32,065 nt of DNA, from NCBI GenBank assembly GCA_934098375.1, contig CAKOOC010000015.1, positions 1-32,065 on the forward strand. Direction: 5' to 3'. Below are positions 1 through 8,995 of the stretch, one piece after another. The first letter of the stretch is position 1. Each line of letters begins with the position of its first letter. Origin of the DNA: an uncultured Bacilli bacterium (GTDB taxonomy: Bacteria; Bacillota_I; Bacilli_A; RF39; UBA660). The notes below the pieces were generated by a model. It did no database searches. It was not told where the DNA came from and worked only from the letters and a program-made list of their open reading frames with translations. The position numbers were made by a program, and so were the translations under genes.

Positions 1-696
1 TTCAGCAGCTTGTTGTTCTCTTAATGATAAAATAGTTGAACCTTTATCATTTTTTACTTTTTTAGCATATGCTAAAACGAAACCTGTCGCAATTAAATAA
101 GTGGTAATCCATAATACTACTGCTATAAAGATTACTAATCCATGATTAGCTGTAACTCCTTCTGGTAATGCTGATAAAGCAACGCCCGTAGCAAAAGGAT
201 TTATTGTTGAACCTAGTACACCAGATCCAGCTCCAAGTAAGATTATTGCTGATCCTACTAATGGGTCCATACCAGCAGCAAACATTGTAGCTGCTAAAAG
301 TACATAAAAGCCGACTGTTTCTTCAAGCATTCCATAAGTTGTTCCACAAATTGAGAAGATAAACATCAAAATTGGTATTAACCATAATTCTCTTCCCTTA
401 AGTTTTTGAACCAAAACTTTTATTCCCGTTTCAAGTGCTTTAGACTTATCAATAACTTTTAAAAATCCGCCCAGCATCATAATAAAAATTGCTACATCTA
501 TTGCATCTTCAAAGCCTAAAATTGGTGCCATCAATACTTGATATAATTTTGCTCCAACTGTACCACTACCATTAACAATATTTTTCCCTTCAAATACTGC
601 ATCAGGTAAAACATGGGATAAAATAGCTAGAAAAACAATTAATATCATAATAATTGAATAAGCAGAAAGCATTTTTTTGCTTTTTTTCTTTGTCAT
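1..696 (-). CDS. YfcC-type basic amino acid carrier (arginine/ornithine exchange), 3' end cut by window
   Basis: An open frame of 232 codons runs from ATG at 696 off the left edge, so only about the N-terminal half is present. The translation has a Lys-rich start (MTKKKSKK), a first hydrophobic helix, and further hydrophobic segments. The segment GTTYGMLEETVGFY is characteristic of the YfcC/C4-dicarboxylate-carrier-like membrane family. An AGGAGG site inside the end of arcC precedes the start, and arcC ends only 3 nt upstream. Position as last gene after arcA-arcB-arcC suggests it is the arginine/ornithine exchanger of the deiminase pathway, in the place ArcD takes elsewhere. Substrate is inferred from context only. 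Confidence 0.8.
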   Translation of the reverse strand, partial: MTKKKSKKMLSAYSIIMILIVFLAILSHVLPDAVFEGKNIVNGSGTVGAKLYQVLMAPILGFEDAIDVAIFIMMLGGFLKVIDKSKALETGIKVLVQKLKGRELWLIPILMFIFSICGTTYGMLEETVGFYVLLAATMFAAGMDPLVGSAIILLGAGSGVLGSTINPFATGVALSALPEGVTANHGLVIFIAVVLWITTYLIATGFVLAYAKKVKNDKGSTILSLREQQAAE

Positions 697-699
697 ATT

Positions 700-1635
700 T
701 TATTTCCTCCTTATGACTGTACCACACTTGCGATTTAAAGCATCGCCCACTTTATCTAAAGAAGTTATAATTGCCAGTTTTTTATCATCATCTCTAACAA
801 ATTCCATACAAGCTTCAATTTTAGGAAGCATACTTCCCTTAGCAAATTCACCTTTACTAATATATTTTTCTGCTTCTTCTATTGTTAAAGAATCAATCTT
901 TTGCATATTTTCTGTATTATAGTTTAAATATGCCGCATCAACTGACGTAAGAATTAATAAGGTATCAGCACCTATTTCTTTTCCTAATAAAGCAGCTGAC
1001 CTATCTTTATCAATAACAGCATCAATGCCTTTTAAACCGTCTGGTGTATTTACAACAGGAATTCCTCCGCCACCAACAGCTATAACGACATTACCATTAT
1101 CGACTAGTTCTTCAATTACACTCCCTTCAATAATTTTTTTAGGTATAGGAGATGGTACCACTCTTCTAAACCCTCGCCCAGCATCTTCCATAAAATGATA
1201 ACCTTTTTCATTTTTAATTTTTTCTGCTTCTTCTTCGCTATAAAACATTCCAATCGGCTTTGTTGGATTAGAAAAAGCTTTATCATTTTCATCCACTAGG
1301 ACTTGTGTTACTACGGATACCACATTTTTTTGTAGTCCTCTTACTTTAAGTTCATTGTAAATTGACTGCTGCATCTGATACCCAATATAACCTTGACTCA
1401 TACTTCCACATTCTGCAAATGGCATACTTGGTGTTTTTACTTCTCCATTTGCCGCATAATCCATCGCTAGTACAATTTGCCCAACTTGCGGACCATTTCC
1501 ATGTGTAAGAACAATATCTTCACCCCTGCTAACCAAATCAACTATTATTTTAGAAACATTAGTTAGTAAATTAAGTTGCTCCCAAGGACTTTTCCCTAGA
1601 GCATTTCCCCCTAAAGCAATTACGATTTTACTCAC
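700..1635 (-). CDS. arcC: Carbamate kinase
   Basis: A 311-aa protein, the usual length for carbamate kinase. It opens with the amino-acid-kinase nucleotide motif ALGGNALGKSPWEQ, then has HGNGPQVGQ, GGGGIPV and the C-terminal GSMLPKIEA segment. It converts carbamoyl phosphate and ADP to ATP, CO2 and ammonia, the energy-yielding last step of arginine deimination in the cytoplasm. It lies 4 nt after arcB and 3 nt before the YfcC-type carrier, so it is cotranscribed and probably translationally coupled. No residues look missing. Confidence 0.96.
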   Translation of the reverse strand: MSKIVIALGGNALGKSPWEQLNLLTNVSKIIVDLVSRGEDIVLTHGNGPQVGQIVLAMDYAANGEVKTPSMPFAECGSMSQGYIGYQMQQSIYNELKVRGLQKNVVSVVTQVLVDENDKAFSNPTKPIGMFYSEEEAEKIKNEKGYHFMEDAGRGFRRVVPSPIPKKIIEGSVIEELVDNGNVVIAVGGGGIPVVNTPDGLKGIDAVIDKDRSAALLGKEIGADTLLILTSVDAAYLNYNTENMQKIDSLTIEEAEKYISKGEFAKGSMLPKIEACMEFVRDDDKKLAIITSLDKVGDALNRKCGTVIRRK

Positions 1636-1639
1636 AGTT

Positions 1640-2626
1640 TTACCTCATTGTTGCATAAATAATTGCTTTAATTGTATGCATTCTATTTTCAGCTTCATCA
1701 AAAACTTTAGACTGACTAGAATTAAATACTTCATCAGTTACTTCCATTTCTTTTAATCCATATTTTTCATAAATTTCTTTACCAATTGTGGTATTTAAAT
1801 CATGAAAAGATGGTAAACAGTGTAAGAATATTGCATCTTTAGAAGCATTATTCATAACCTCTTTATTAACTTGATAAGGTTTTAAAGTTCTAACTCTTTC
1901 TGCCCATACTTCTTCTGGTTCACCCATAGAAACCCAAACATCAGTATATATTACATCAGCATCTTTAGTTCCCATATTTACATCCTCGGTAAATTCAATA
2001 GTTGCTCCAGTTAAAGAAGCAATATCTTTGCATTTTAAAGTTAACTCTTCACTTGGCCATAGATTTTTAGGTGCACAGGCAACAAAATGTATTCCCATCT
2101 TTGCACAAACAACCATTAATGAATTGGCAACATTATTTCTAGCATCACCCATAAATACTAACTTAATTCCTTTTAAGTGACCAAAGTTTTCTTCTATTGT
2201 TAGTACATCAGCAAGCATCTGGGTTGGATGAAATTCTGTAGTTAAACCATTCCATACTGGTACACCAGCATTTTCTGCTAGTTCTTCTACTATTTTTTGA
2301 TCAAATCCACGATACTCAATACCATCATACATTCTTCCTAGTACTTTTGCAGTATCAGCAATACTTTCCTTTTTGCCCATCTGTGAGCTACCAGGATCTA
2401 AATAAGTTACGCCAATTCCTAAATCTCTACCAGCAACTTCAAAAGCACATCTTGTACGAGTTGAAGTTTTTTCAAATAGTAAAACAATATTTTTACCTAC
2501 TAAACACTTATGATCTTCTCCTCTTTTTTTCTTTGCTTTTAAATCCTTTGATAGATCAAGTAAATATCTTATCTCCTCTGGTGTATAATCAAGTAAAGTT
2601 AAAAAACTTCTACCTTTAAAATTCAT
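1640..2626 (-). CDS. arcB: Ornithine carbamoyltransferase, catabolic
   Basis: A 328-aa protein with the carbamoyl-phosphate loop STRTRCAFEVA, the HPTQMLAD motif and the ornithine-side HCLPSFHD motif, all diagnostic of ornithine carbamoyltransferase. In this operon it should run in the phosphorolytic direction, giving ornithine and carbamoyl phosphate from citrulline. I start it at ATG 2626, preceded by GGGAGG, giving the normal family N-terminus MNFKGRSFL. An upstream in-frame ATG at 2665 would add 13 residues encoded inside arcA. The arcA stop and this start overlap as TAATG, indicating translational coupling. Confidence 0.95.
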   Translation of the reverse strand: MNFKGRSFLTLLDYTPEEIRYLLDLSKDLKAKKKRGEDHKCLVGKNIVLLFEKTSTRTRCAFEVAGRDLGIGVTYLDPGSSQMGKKESIADTAKVLGRMYDGIEYRGFDQKIVEELAENAGVPVWNGLTTEFHPTQMLADVLTIEENFGHLKGIKLVFMGDARNNVANSLMVVCAKMGIHFVACAPKNLWPSEELTLKCKDIASLTGATIEFTEDVNMGTKDADVIYTDVWVSMGEPEEVWAERVRTLKPYQVNKEVMNNASKDAIFLHCLPSFHDLNTTIGKEIYEKYGLKEMEVTDEVFNSSQSKVFDEAENRMHTIKAIIYATMR

Positions 2627-3873
2627 TAATAAATATCCTCCCTTACAAGTGGCATACTCATACATCTAGGGCCACCTCTGCCACGAGAAAGTTCTGCACT
2701 ACTCATCTCTAATACTTTAATACCATGTTCTCTTAAAATATTATTAGTAATATTATTTCTATTGTAAACAACTACTACCCCAGGCGCAATACAAAGAGTA
2801 TTAGTGCCATCATTCCATTGCTCTCTTTCTGAAGATATTCTCTCTCCTCCAGCACAAGGTATTAAATCAATTTTTCTCTTTAAATATTTTTCTAAAATTT
2901 CTTCTAAAGAACCTTCTATTTTTACAACATTTAAATCTTCATCACTATCTTCAATATCCCCCTCTGTTATTTCATAAACTTCTAAAGTATCTAAAATACC
3001 TGGATGATATGTAAATTTATCATAATCAATTTGAGTAAATACTGTATCTAAATGCATAAATGCACGGCTTTCAGGAATTTTAAAAGCTAAAACTGTATCT
3101 ACTTCACACTCAGAATCTCTAAAAAAGTTTTTTGCTAATTCATCAATTGCAGCTGCCTCTGTTCTTTGAGAAATACCAATCGCTACAATATGATTACTAA
3201 TATTTAAAACATCGCCACCTTCAATATGATAAGGCAAATAACGATCATAATATTTCTTTATTTGTCCTGCAAAATCAGGATGATAATTAAATATATATTC
3301 TGCATAAATAGTTTCTCTGCCTCTAGTAACTGAATACATTTTATTTAAAATAACTCCATTACCACAGCTAGCAAAAGGATCTCTAGTAAAATATAAATTA
3401 GGTATTGGATCAGCTAAAAACTCTGATTCTTCACTTACATAATCAACTAGGGATTTTTCATATTCTCTTTTACTTCTACTTATTTCTTCAATTTTGATTC
3501 CTGACATAGTTTTAAGAACTAATTCTTTTTTGTCCGTAAAACTTTTTAAATATTCATATACCAAAGTTTTGTATTTTGGTGTTCTTATTCCGGCTTCATA
3601 AACAAACTGACGTATAAATTTATCTTCAATATCATCACTAAGTTCTAATACCTCAGCCATTAAGTCCTCTAAAAAAACTACTTCAATTCCATTATTTCTT
3701 AGAATTTCTACAAATTCATCATGCTCTTTTTGTGCTTCCGGCAAAAAAGGAATATCATCAAATAATAATCTTCCTAATGTATCAGGCGTCAAATTTAAAA
3801 GTTCTGTTCCCGGTCTATGTAATAATACTTTTTTAAGTGGACCTATTTCACTTTTTACATTAATTGCATTCAT
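2626..3873 (-). CDS. arcA: Arginine deiminase
   Basis: A 415-aa protein, close to the usual 405-415. Family signatures are the N-terminal SEIGPLKKVLLHRPG, NLYFTRDPFA, the HLDTVFTQ block with the catalytic His, and the C-terminal GRGGPRCMSMPL with the nucleophilic Cys near residue 404. It hydrolyses arginine to citrulline and ammonia in the cytoplasm. GGAGGAAAAT precedes the ATG. It begins a tight arcA-arcB-arcC-carrier run and follows the ABC transporter genes by 71 nt, a gap that carries a hairpin and a possible promoter, so it may be transcribed both with and without the transporter. Confidence 0.97.
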   Translation of the reverse strand: MNAINVKSEIGPLKKVLLHRPGTELLNLTPDTLGRLLFDDIPFLPEAQKEHDEFVEILRNNGIEVVFLEDLMAEVLELSDDIEDKFIRQFVYEAGIRTPKYKTLVYEYLKSFTDKKELVLKTMSGIKIEEISRSKREYEKSLVDYVSEESEFLADPIPNLYFTRDPFASCGNGVILNKMYSVTRGRETIYAEYIFNYHPDFAGQIKKYYDRYLPYHIEGGDVLNISNHIVAIGISQRTEAAAIDELAKNFFRDSECEVDTVLAFKIPESRAFMHLDTVFTQIDYDKFTYHPGILDTLEVYEITEGDIEDSDEDLNVVKIEGSLEEILEKYLKRKIDLIPCAGGERISSEREQWNDGTNTLCIAPGVVVVYNRNNITNNILREHGIKVLEMSSAELSRGRGGPRCMSMPLVREDIY

Positions 3874-3899
3874 ATTTTCCTCCTTATTATCCTTCTATT

Positions 3900-3932
3900 A
3901 TTATACCTCTACTATATCAATAAAATAATTAT
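3900..3932 (-). promoter_or_regulatory. Possible arcA promoter and upstream hairpin
   Basis: On the minus strand the 71-nt gap before arcA has a TATAAT at 3905-3900 with only an AT-rich, non-consensus -35 region. Just upstream is an AT-only inverted repeat (AAATAATT with AATTATTT) that could be a weak terminator for the transporter genes or a regulator site. An ArgR box is possible but the sequence is too AT-rich to claim one. Confidence 0.35.
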
Positions 3933-3944
3933 TTTTCAATTATT

Positions 3945-4670
3945 TTAATTACTTGTTTTACTTAAAAATTCTTTTAATCTTTCATCTTTAGTATTTTCAA
4001 ATATTTCTTTAGGTGTTCCTTCAAATTTAAGTTTACCTTTTTCTAAAAATAATACTCTATTCGCGATTGTTTTTATGAAGTTCATCTCATGAGAAACAAT
4101 AATTATAATAATATTTTTATTTGTTAATGATTTAATTAAATCTTGTACTTCTTTAACCATTTCCGGATCTAAAGCACTAGTTGGTTCATCAAACAAAATT
4201 ACTTCCGGATCCATTATTAAAGTTCTAATAATTGCAACTCTCTGTTTTTGACCACCAGATAGTTCTTCTGGATAATTATCTTTTTTATCAATTAAACCAA
4301 TATCTTTAAGAAGTGTTTTAGCCTTTTTTTCGGCCGCCTCTTTACTCATAATTTTAAGTTTTATTGGTGCTAAAGTTATATTTTCTAAAACTGTTAAATG
4401 AGGAAATAAATTAAACTGCTGAAAAACCATTCCCATTTTCTGTCTTATTTTAGATAAATTAGCCTTTTTATCAGTAATATCTTCCCCATCAAAAATAATA
4501 TTTCCCTTACTTGGCACTTCCAACATGTTAATGCATCTAAGTAGTGTACTTTTACCAGAACCTGATGGACCAATAATTGATATTACATCACCTGGTTTTG
4601 CTTTAAAACTAATTCCATTTAATACGTTTAAATCATCAAAACTTTTATATATATTTTTAACCTCTAACAT
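3945..4670 (-). CDS. Polar amino acid ABC transporter, ATP-binding subunit
   Basis: A 241-aa ABC ATPase with Walker A GPSGSGKST, Q-loop VFQQFNLFPHLTV, signature LSGGQKQR, Walker B VILFDEPTSALDPE and switch His in IIIVSHE. The FQQFNLFPHLTVLENI pattern is typical of the GlnQ/ArtP-type polar amino acid group. It energises uptake through the neighbouring permease. Its start overlaps the permease end by 14 nt. Placement directly ahead of arcA makes arginine the likely substrate, but sequence alone does not separate arginine from glutamine, histidine or cystine importers. Confidence 0.93.
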   Translation of the reverse strand: MLEVKNIYKSFDDLNVLNGISFKAKPGDVISIIGPSGSGKSTLLRCINMLEVPSKGNIIFDGEDITDKKANLSKIRQKMGMVFQQFNLFPHLTVLENITLAPIKLKIMSKEAAEKKAKTLLKDIGLIDKKDNYPEELSGGQKQRVAIIRTLIMDPEVILFDEPTSALDPEMVKEVQDLIKSLTNKNIIIIIVSHEMNFIKTIANRVLFLEKGKLKFEGTPKEIFENTKDERLKEFLSKTSN

Positions 4671-5355
4671 TATTTAGACTCCTTTCTAATTTATTTACTA
4701 GTTTAGAAAGTGCATAAGTCATTAGTAAATATATTAAAGCAATAAAAATAAGAGGAAAGAAATAATCATAAGTTCTTGACGCTATAATGTCTGATGCTTT
4801 TGTAAGTTCTACTATTCCTATATACGCTCCCACCGACGTTTCTTTTAATAATGTAATAAATTCATTCCCCAAAGCTGGCAAAATATTTCTTATAGCCTGA
4901 GGTAAAATTATAAATCTCATAACTTCACTATATTTAAGTCCTAAAGCAAATCCAGCTTCCATCTGTCCTTTATCTATGGAGTTAATTCCCGCTCTAATTA
5001 TTTCCGAAACATAAGCTCCCGAATTGATTCCAAAAGCTAAAATACCAACAATAATAATATTTATATTAACCGATTTAAAAACAACATAATAAATTATCAT
5101 AAGCTGTAAAATAACGGGCGTTCCTCTTATAATTGTGACATACAAATTAGCTAAATAATTCAAAAATTTAAACTTACCATTTATTTCATAATTATTTCTT
5201 ATAACAGAAATAATAACGCCAATAATAGTTCCTAAAATAACAGCAAAAAACGCGATTACTACTGTATTAAATAATCCCGTTAATATATATTCATATCTAT
5301 TATCTACAAATAAAGTTTTATTTATTGCATCAAAAATTTTCATAAAAAATTGCAC
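4657..5355 (-). CDS. Polar amino acid ABC transporter, permease subunit
   Basis: A 232-aa inner-membrane protein of the HisM/GlnP type with about five membrane helices. The cytoplasmic EAA loop, which docks the ATPase, is visible as EAGFALGLKYSEVMRFIILPQ. The frame begins at GTG 5355 (GTG CAA TTT TTT ATG), with GAGG five bases upstream. An internal ATG at 5343 is an alternative that would remove four residues but lies far from the SD. It sits 10 nt after the binding-protein gene and overlaps the ATPase gene by 14 nt, so the three make one importer unit. Confidence 0.92.
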   Translation of the reverse strand: MQFFMKIFDAINKTLFVDNRYEYILTGLFNTVVIAFFAVILGTIIGVIISVIRNNYEINGKFKFLNYLANLYVTIIRGTPVILQLMIIYYVVFKSVNINIIIVGILAFGINSGAYVSEIIRAGINSIDKGQMEAGFALGLKYSEVMRFIILPQAIRNILPALGNEFITLLKETSVGAYIGIVELTKASDIIASRTYDYFFPLIFIALIYLLMTYALSKLVNKLERSLNNVRG

Positions 5356-5365
5356 TTTTCCTCAC

Positions 5366-6082
5366 CTACTTAGCAGTATGATTTAATATAAATTCATCAA
5401 TCTTACCTTCATCTTTTAATTTATTTATAACTTTATTAATAACTTCTAATAATTCACTATTTCCTTTTTTTACTATCATGCCATAACTATCACTGGTTAA
5501 AAATCCATCTAATATTTTTAAATCATTATTAGTATTAACTATCTCTTTAGCTGGTAATTCGTCCATAATTATCAAATCTACTTTATCAGCCTTTAAGTCT
5601 TGTGCTGCAGCTAAGTATTTCTTTTGTCTAACAATTTCTGAATTTTTATAATTTTTAGTTGCATAAGTATCTCCTATACTTCCTAATTGTACTGCAATTT
5701 TTTTGCCATCTATATTATTTAAAGCAATATTGCTATTTACTTTTGTTATTACAACATTTTTGCTAACTACATAATTAAGTGAAAAATCAACACTTTCACT
5801 TCTTTCTTCACTATAACTTATACCTGCCGCCCCAAAATCCGCTTTTCCGGTTCTAACTTCATTAATAATTGAATCAAATGCCACATCTTTAATTACTAAC
5901 TCTTTTCCTAATTCTTTAGCAATTTCTTTAGCAATATCAACATCAACACCAACTATTTCTCCATTTTCATAGTATTCATATGGAGCAAATCCTGCTTCTG
6001 TAACCATTACTAATTCGTTTGTATTTTTGCCACAGCCTGTTATAAATAAAATCATAAACAATAATAATAAATACTTTTTCAT
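5366..6082 (-). CDS. Amino acid-binding lipoprotein of ABC transporter
   Basis: A 238-aa family 3 solute-binding protein. The N-terminus MKKYLLLLFMILFITGCGKN is a lipoprotein signal with lipobox ITGC, so the mature protein is anchored through Cys17 on the outer face of the membrane. The domain then shows EAGFAPYEYYENGEIVGVDVDIAKEIA-like, DFGAAGISYSEERSESVDFS and GSIGDTYA segments typical of polar amino acid binders. It is the first gene of the importer-arc run, has an AGGAGG SD seven bases before ATG, and is preceded by TATACT at about 6110 with an extended-type TGG. Ligand is probably arginine by context. Confidence 0.92.
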   Translation of the reverse strand: MKKYLLLLFMILFITGCGKNTNELVMVTEAGFAPYEYYENGEIVGVDVDIAKEIAKELGKELVIKDVAFDSIINEVRTGKADFGAAGISYSEERSESVDFSLNYVVSKNVVITKVNSNIALNNIDGKKIAVQLGSIGDTYATKNYKNSEIVRQKKYLAAAQDLKADKVDLIIMDELPAKEIVNTNNDLKILDGFLTSDSYGMIVKKGNSELLEVINKVINKLKDEGKIDEFILNHTAK

Positions 6083-6126
6083 TTAGCCTCCTACTTTACT
6101 ATTTAAAGTATACCATATAAATAATT

Positions 6127-6157
6127 AAAAAAAAAAGAGAAGATTTTACTTTTCTTT
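6127..6157 (-). terminator. Intrinsic terminator after PlsC-like gene
   Basis: On the minus strand a 9-position stem (AAAGAAAAG with CTTCTCTTT, one mismatch), a 6-nt loop containing the stop codon of the upstream gene, and a run of Ts. It separates the acyltransferase from the arginine transporter genes. Confidence 0.6.
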
Positions 6158-7057
6158 CTTAAGTCCTAAAACTTTACTATCTTGTTTTAATGGAACAAAT
6201 AATCCATTTTCATCTCTTATATATTCATTTTCTATACCTCTTGTTTCATCAAGCGGTAAAAGAACTCCTAACTCATATATTGAGTCATAACTAAACGCAC
6301 TAGCATTTTTCTTTAATTCAACATGATTTAAATATACATCTTCTTCCCTTATTGTAAACTTTCTTTCATCCAAAGAAGCTTGATGTGTTCTTGTCTCTTT
6401 CCATAACTTTCTTCTTTCATCAGCAAGTATCTTTCTTACATAAGAAGAAACTTCTAAAGCATCACTAGAATCTTTTAAATAAATAGGACTGCAAACAGAA
6501 GCAATAAATGCTTTATAAATTTCACTTTCTTTTTGACAAATATCTTTGTTTTCTACATATTCAAAAACAATTGGAACAACTGCACATTCTGCTGCACTTG
6601 CTACATTAGCAAAACCTTTTCTAATTTTTTGCATTGGTTCATAAGGATGCAAATTCCATGTGCCTTCACCAAAAAATAATATATCATTTCCTTGTTTTAA
6701 TTTAGAAACTAAATTATTCTGACCAATTCTTGCCGAAACCTTATCAAATCTATCAATAAGTTCTGCTCCACTAACGCTAAAAATTGCTTTATTAACAGTA
6801 TCTAAACTATCATGAGCTACTAATGTAGTAACACATCTTCTCTTTCTGATACTAGATAATTCCGAAAGAACCATCATTAAATTTGGATAATCATGCATAT
6901 TTGAATGATTTACTACAAAAACACACGGTATATCTGTTGGCACCTTTTCTAAATTTCTAAAATCATAACTAATTTCACCTGAAGCAGTCACTACCTTCAT
7001 AGCTTTTCCCATTGCTGATTGAATATTTTGATTAAATTTATTTTGAAAATTACTCAT
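6146..7057 (-). CDS. PlsC-like lysophospholipid/glycerol-phosphate acyltransferase family protein
   Basis: A 303-aa protein with the HX4D motif as NHSNMHD and the second block as FFGEGTWNLHP, the hallmarks of the glycerolipid acyltransferase (PlsC/LPLAT) superfamily, within residues about 45-155. The C-terminal ~120 residues are an unassigned extension (DEERRKLWKETRTHQ-type and beyond). There is no clear N-terminal membrane helix, unlike classical PlsC. Such enzymes move an acyl chain to a lysolipid or related acceptor at the membrane. Good SD (GGAGGAAGG) before ATG. It follows two 7-TM kinase-like genes and an acyl-activating enzyme on the same strand. Exact substrate unknown. Confidence 0.8.
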   Translation of the reverse strand: MSNFQNKFNQNIQSAMGKAMKVVTASGEISYDFRNLEKVPTDIPCVFVVNHSNMHDYPNLMMVLSELSSIRKRRCVTTLVAHDSLDTVNKAIFSVSGAELIDRFDKVSARIGQNNLVSKLKQGNDILFFGEGTWNLHPYEPMQKIRKGFANVASAAECAVVPIVFEYVENKDICQKESEIYKAFIASVCSPIYLKDSSDALEVSSYVRKILADERRKLWKETRTHQASLDERKFTIREEDVYLNHVELKKNASAFSYDSIYELGVLLPLDETRGIENEYIRDENGLFVPLKQDSKVLGLKKEK

Positions 7058-7119
7058 AAACCCCTTCCTCCTAAAGGTATTTACTATAATATCACAATAA
7101 ATAAATTTTTTAAAGTACT

Positions 7120-8931
7120 CTATGAATTTAAAATCTCCTCTAACTTTTTCTTGTTTATCGGCTTTATTACTACACCATTAAAACCATTATCTAATAATAT
7201 CTTTTTACTATTTATATCTTTCTTTTCTGTTATGACAAATACTTTACTATTAAAATTAATAATTTTTTTACATTTATTAAGAAAACTAATTGCGTCTATT
7301 TTTTCCATATCTTCTAAAATAAATATTAAATTATAATTAATACCACTTCTAAGTTCATCTAAGCAGTCTTTAGTCACATTAAAATCTTTTACTTTATAAT
7401 CATATTTTTTTAAATTATTTTTTAAAGTTTTATTTAGCTTATCATCATTACTAATAATAGCGACCTTTAGTATCTTTTGCTGTTCTTTTTGATATAATTC
7501 AAACTCTTTTTCATGAACACTTTTTTCTTTTCTCACTATTTTTTGATCAAGTGTTATTGTTATAGTAGTACCATTTTGATTTAAACTATTAATTGATAAA
7601 GTTCCTCCAATAATATTAACAATTTTCTTAATTGTTTTTAAATTAATTACTTTATCATCTTTAAGACTTATTTCTTTATCTGTTAAATCATCATTATTAT
7701 TTAATATTTCACTTTGTTTAAATAAATCTATTCCACTTCCAGAATCTTCTACAGATATAATTAAACGGCAAATATCATTTTTAATAATAGAATTTATTAC
7801 TAATTCTATATATCCACTTTTAGTATTTTTTATAGAATTATCTATTAGTGAACATATTATTTGTTTTATTTTAATTGAGTCTCCATATAACTCTTCTGGC
7901 AAGTAATCAGATAGATTAACTCTAAATTCAACTTTACTTGTTTTTAATCTTTCTTTTGTACTTACTACAATTCCATTTATTAAATTCATTAAGTTATATT
8001 TCGTACTATAAATTTTTAAATTATTAGCATCTTCTTCGGAAACTCCAATTGTATTTTTTAATCTATTTCGTCCTAATACCAAAATATTTTTTACTTCTTT
8101 AATATCATTAACGGCATTTTTATCTATATTATCATTAGTGATTATTTCATCTAGCTTTTTATCTACGGCATTTATAAATGAACTTATTTCATCTGTAACT
8201 AAATATATAAAACTACTTTTTTCTTCATTAGATTTTTCTGTCTCACTTTTAATTTTGGAAACTTCCTCTAGTAATTTTAAGTCGGGATTTTCAATTGTAA
8301 AAAACATTATTAGATTAATATAAACTATTATTGCGGGAATAATAATTAATGTTGGAGAAAATGATCTTATAAAAAGTGCCAAAATACTAAATATAATTAA
8401 AAATAATATTGGCAAAAACTTTTTTTGAAACATCTTTTTCTTATTAATTAAAAGTATAAAAATAATACATATTAAATAAAGAACTATTAAAGCATAAACA
8501 AATTTAGTTCCAATTCCCAGTACTGTCATCGCTCCATCGACATTATATAATTCAATTGGTAGTAAAAATTCTATTATAATCGCAACGAAATCAATAACAT
8601 ATACTATTTTTTTAGCTTTTTTTATAATTTCCATATTTACATCATTATAAATAACATATAAAACATATAAAAATAACATACTAGGCCATAAAATAAAATG
8701 AATAAAATCAAGCTTATTTAAAACTACTATTAATTGATATGTTATTTCATTATAATTAACATATGCTAAATATATAATTATGATTGAAATTAAACAGTCA
8801 AAAAAACTAGTAATTGTCATCACATAATAAAACTTATTTTCTTTTTGAATATCTGTTTTTTTATTAATTAAAACTATTAAAATTAATAATGCACAAAATA
8901 AACCTGCAACTGAGAAATATAAATTTGGCAT
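7120..8931 (-). CDS. 7-TM histidine-kinase-like protein with degenerate HisKA and receiver domains
   Basis: 603 aa from ATG 8931, which has GGAG nine bases upstream; an in-frame ATG at 8946 would add five residues but overlaps a TATAAT. Residues 1-215 form about seven hydrophobic helices ending in FFTIENPDL, as in 7-TM sensor kinases. A helical linker leads to FIYLVTDEISSFINAV, which aligns with the dimerisation motif SHEIRTPLN, but the phosphoacceptor His is Asp247. The HATPase domain keeps an N-box (LIDNSIKN, N365) and a G1 box DSGSGID (396-402). Residues 488-603 are a receiver-like domain keeping acidic NDD and the Lys of IKPIN, but with Leu539 where the phosphoacceptor Asp belongs. Canonical phosphorelay therefore looks impossible. 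It is a paralogue of the next upstream gene. The stop is TAG. Confidence 0.8.
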   Translation of the reverse strand: MPNLYFSVAGLFCALLILIVLINKKTDIQKENKFYYVMTITSFFDCLISIIIIYLAYVNYNEITYQLIVVLNKLDFIHFILWPSMLFLYVLYVIYNDVNMEIIKKAKKIVYVIDFVAIIIEFLLPIELYNVDGAMTVLGIGTKFVYALIVLYLICIIFILLINKKKMFQKKFLPILFLIIFSILALFIRSFSPTLIIIPAIIVYINLIMFFTIENPDLKLLEEVSKIKSETEKSNEEKSSFIYLVTDEISSFINAVDKKLDEIITNDNIDKNAVNDIKEVKNILVLGRNRLKNTIGVSEEDANNLKIYSTKYNLMNLINGIVVSTKERLKTSKVEFRVNLSDYLPEELYGDSIKIKQIICSLIDNSIKNTKSGYIELVINSIIKNDICRLIISVEDSGSGIDLFKQSEILNNNDDLTDKEISLKDDKVINLKTIKKIVNIIGGTLSINSLNQNGTTITITLDQKIVRKEKSVHEKEFELYQKEQQKILKVAIISNDDKLNKTLKNNLKKYDYKVKDFNVTKDCLDELRSGINYNLIFILEDMEKIDAISFLNKCKKIINFNSKVFVITEKKDINSKKILLDNGFNGVVIKPINKKKLEEILNS

Positions 8932-8944
8932 ATAACTCATCTCC

Positions 8945-8950
8945 ATTATA
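8945..8950 (-). promoter_or_regulatory. -10 element ahead of first 7-TM kinase-like gene
   Basis: A perfect TATAAT on the minus strand lies just upstream of the GGAG SD, between the terminator of the preceding gene and this gene. The -35 is poor (TTAGTA). It suggests the two paralogues are separate transcription units. Confidence 0.4.
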
Positions 8951-8971
8951 ACTAAATCATACTAAATTACT

Positions 8972-8995
8972 AAAAAAAAGTCTAGGCTAGACTTT
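8972..8995 (-). terminator. Intrinsic terminator after second 7-TM kinase-like gene
   Basis: Minus-strand stem AAAGTCT with AGACTTT, 5-nt loop AGCCT, followed by a run of eight Ts. It overlaps the stop codon of the gene ending at 8994 and isolates it from the paralogue downstream. Confidence 0.8.

Noticed and set aside
677..922. Plus-strand and other ORFs antisense to arcC, arcB, kinase-like, ligase and phosphoketolase genes
   Set aside because: They lack SDs, lie opposite well-identified genes, and arise from AT-rich composition.
2627..2665. 13-residue N-terminal extension of arcB
   Set aside because: It lies inside arcA, has no SD, and the normal OTC N-terminus starts at 2626 after GGGAGG.
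3905..3940. ArgR box upstream of arcA
   Set aside because: The inverted repeat is nearly all A and T; similarity to ARG boxes is no better than expected by composition.
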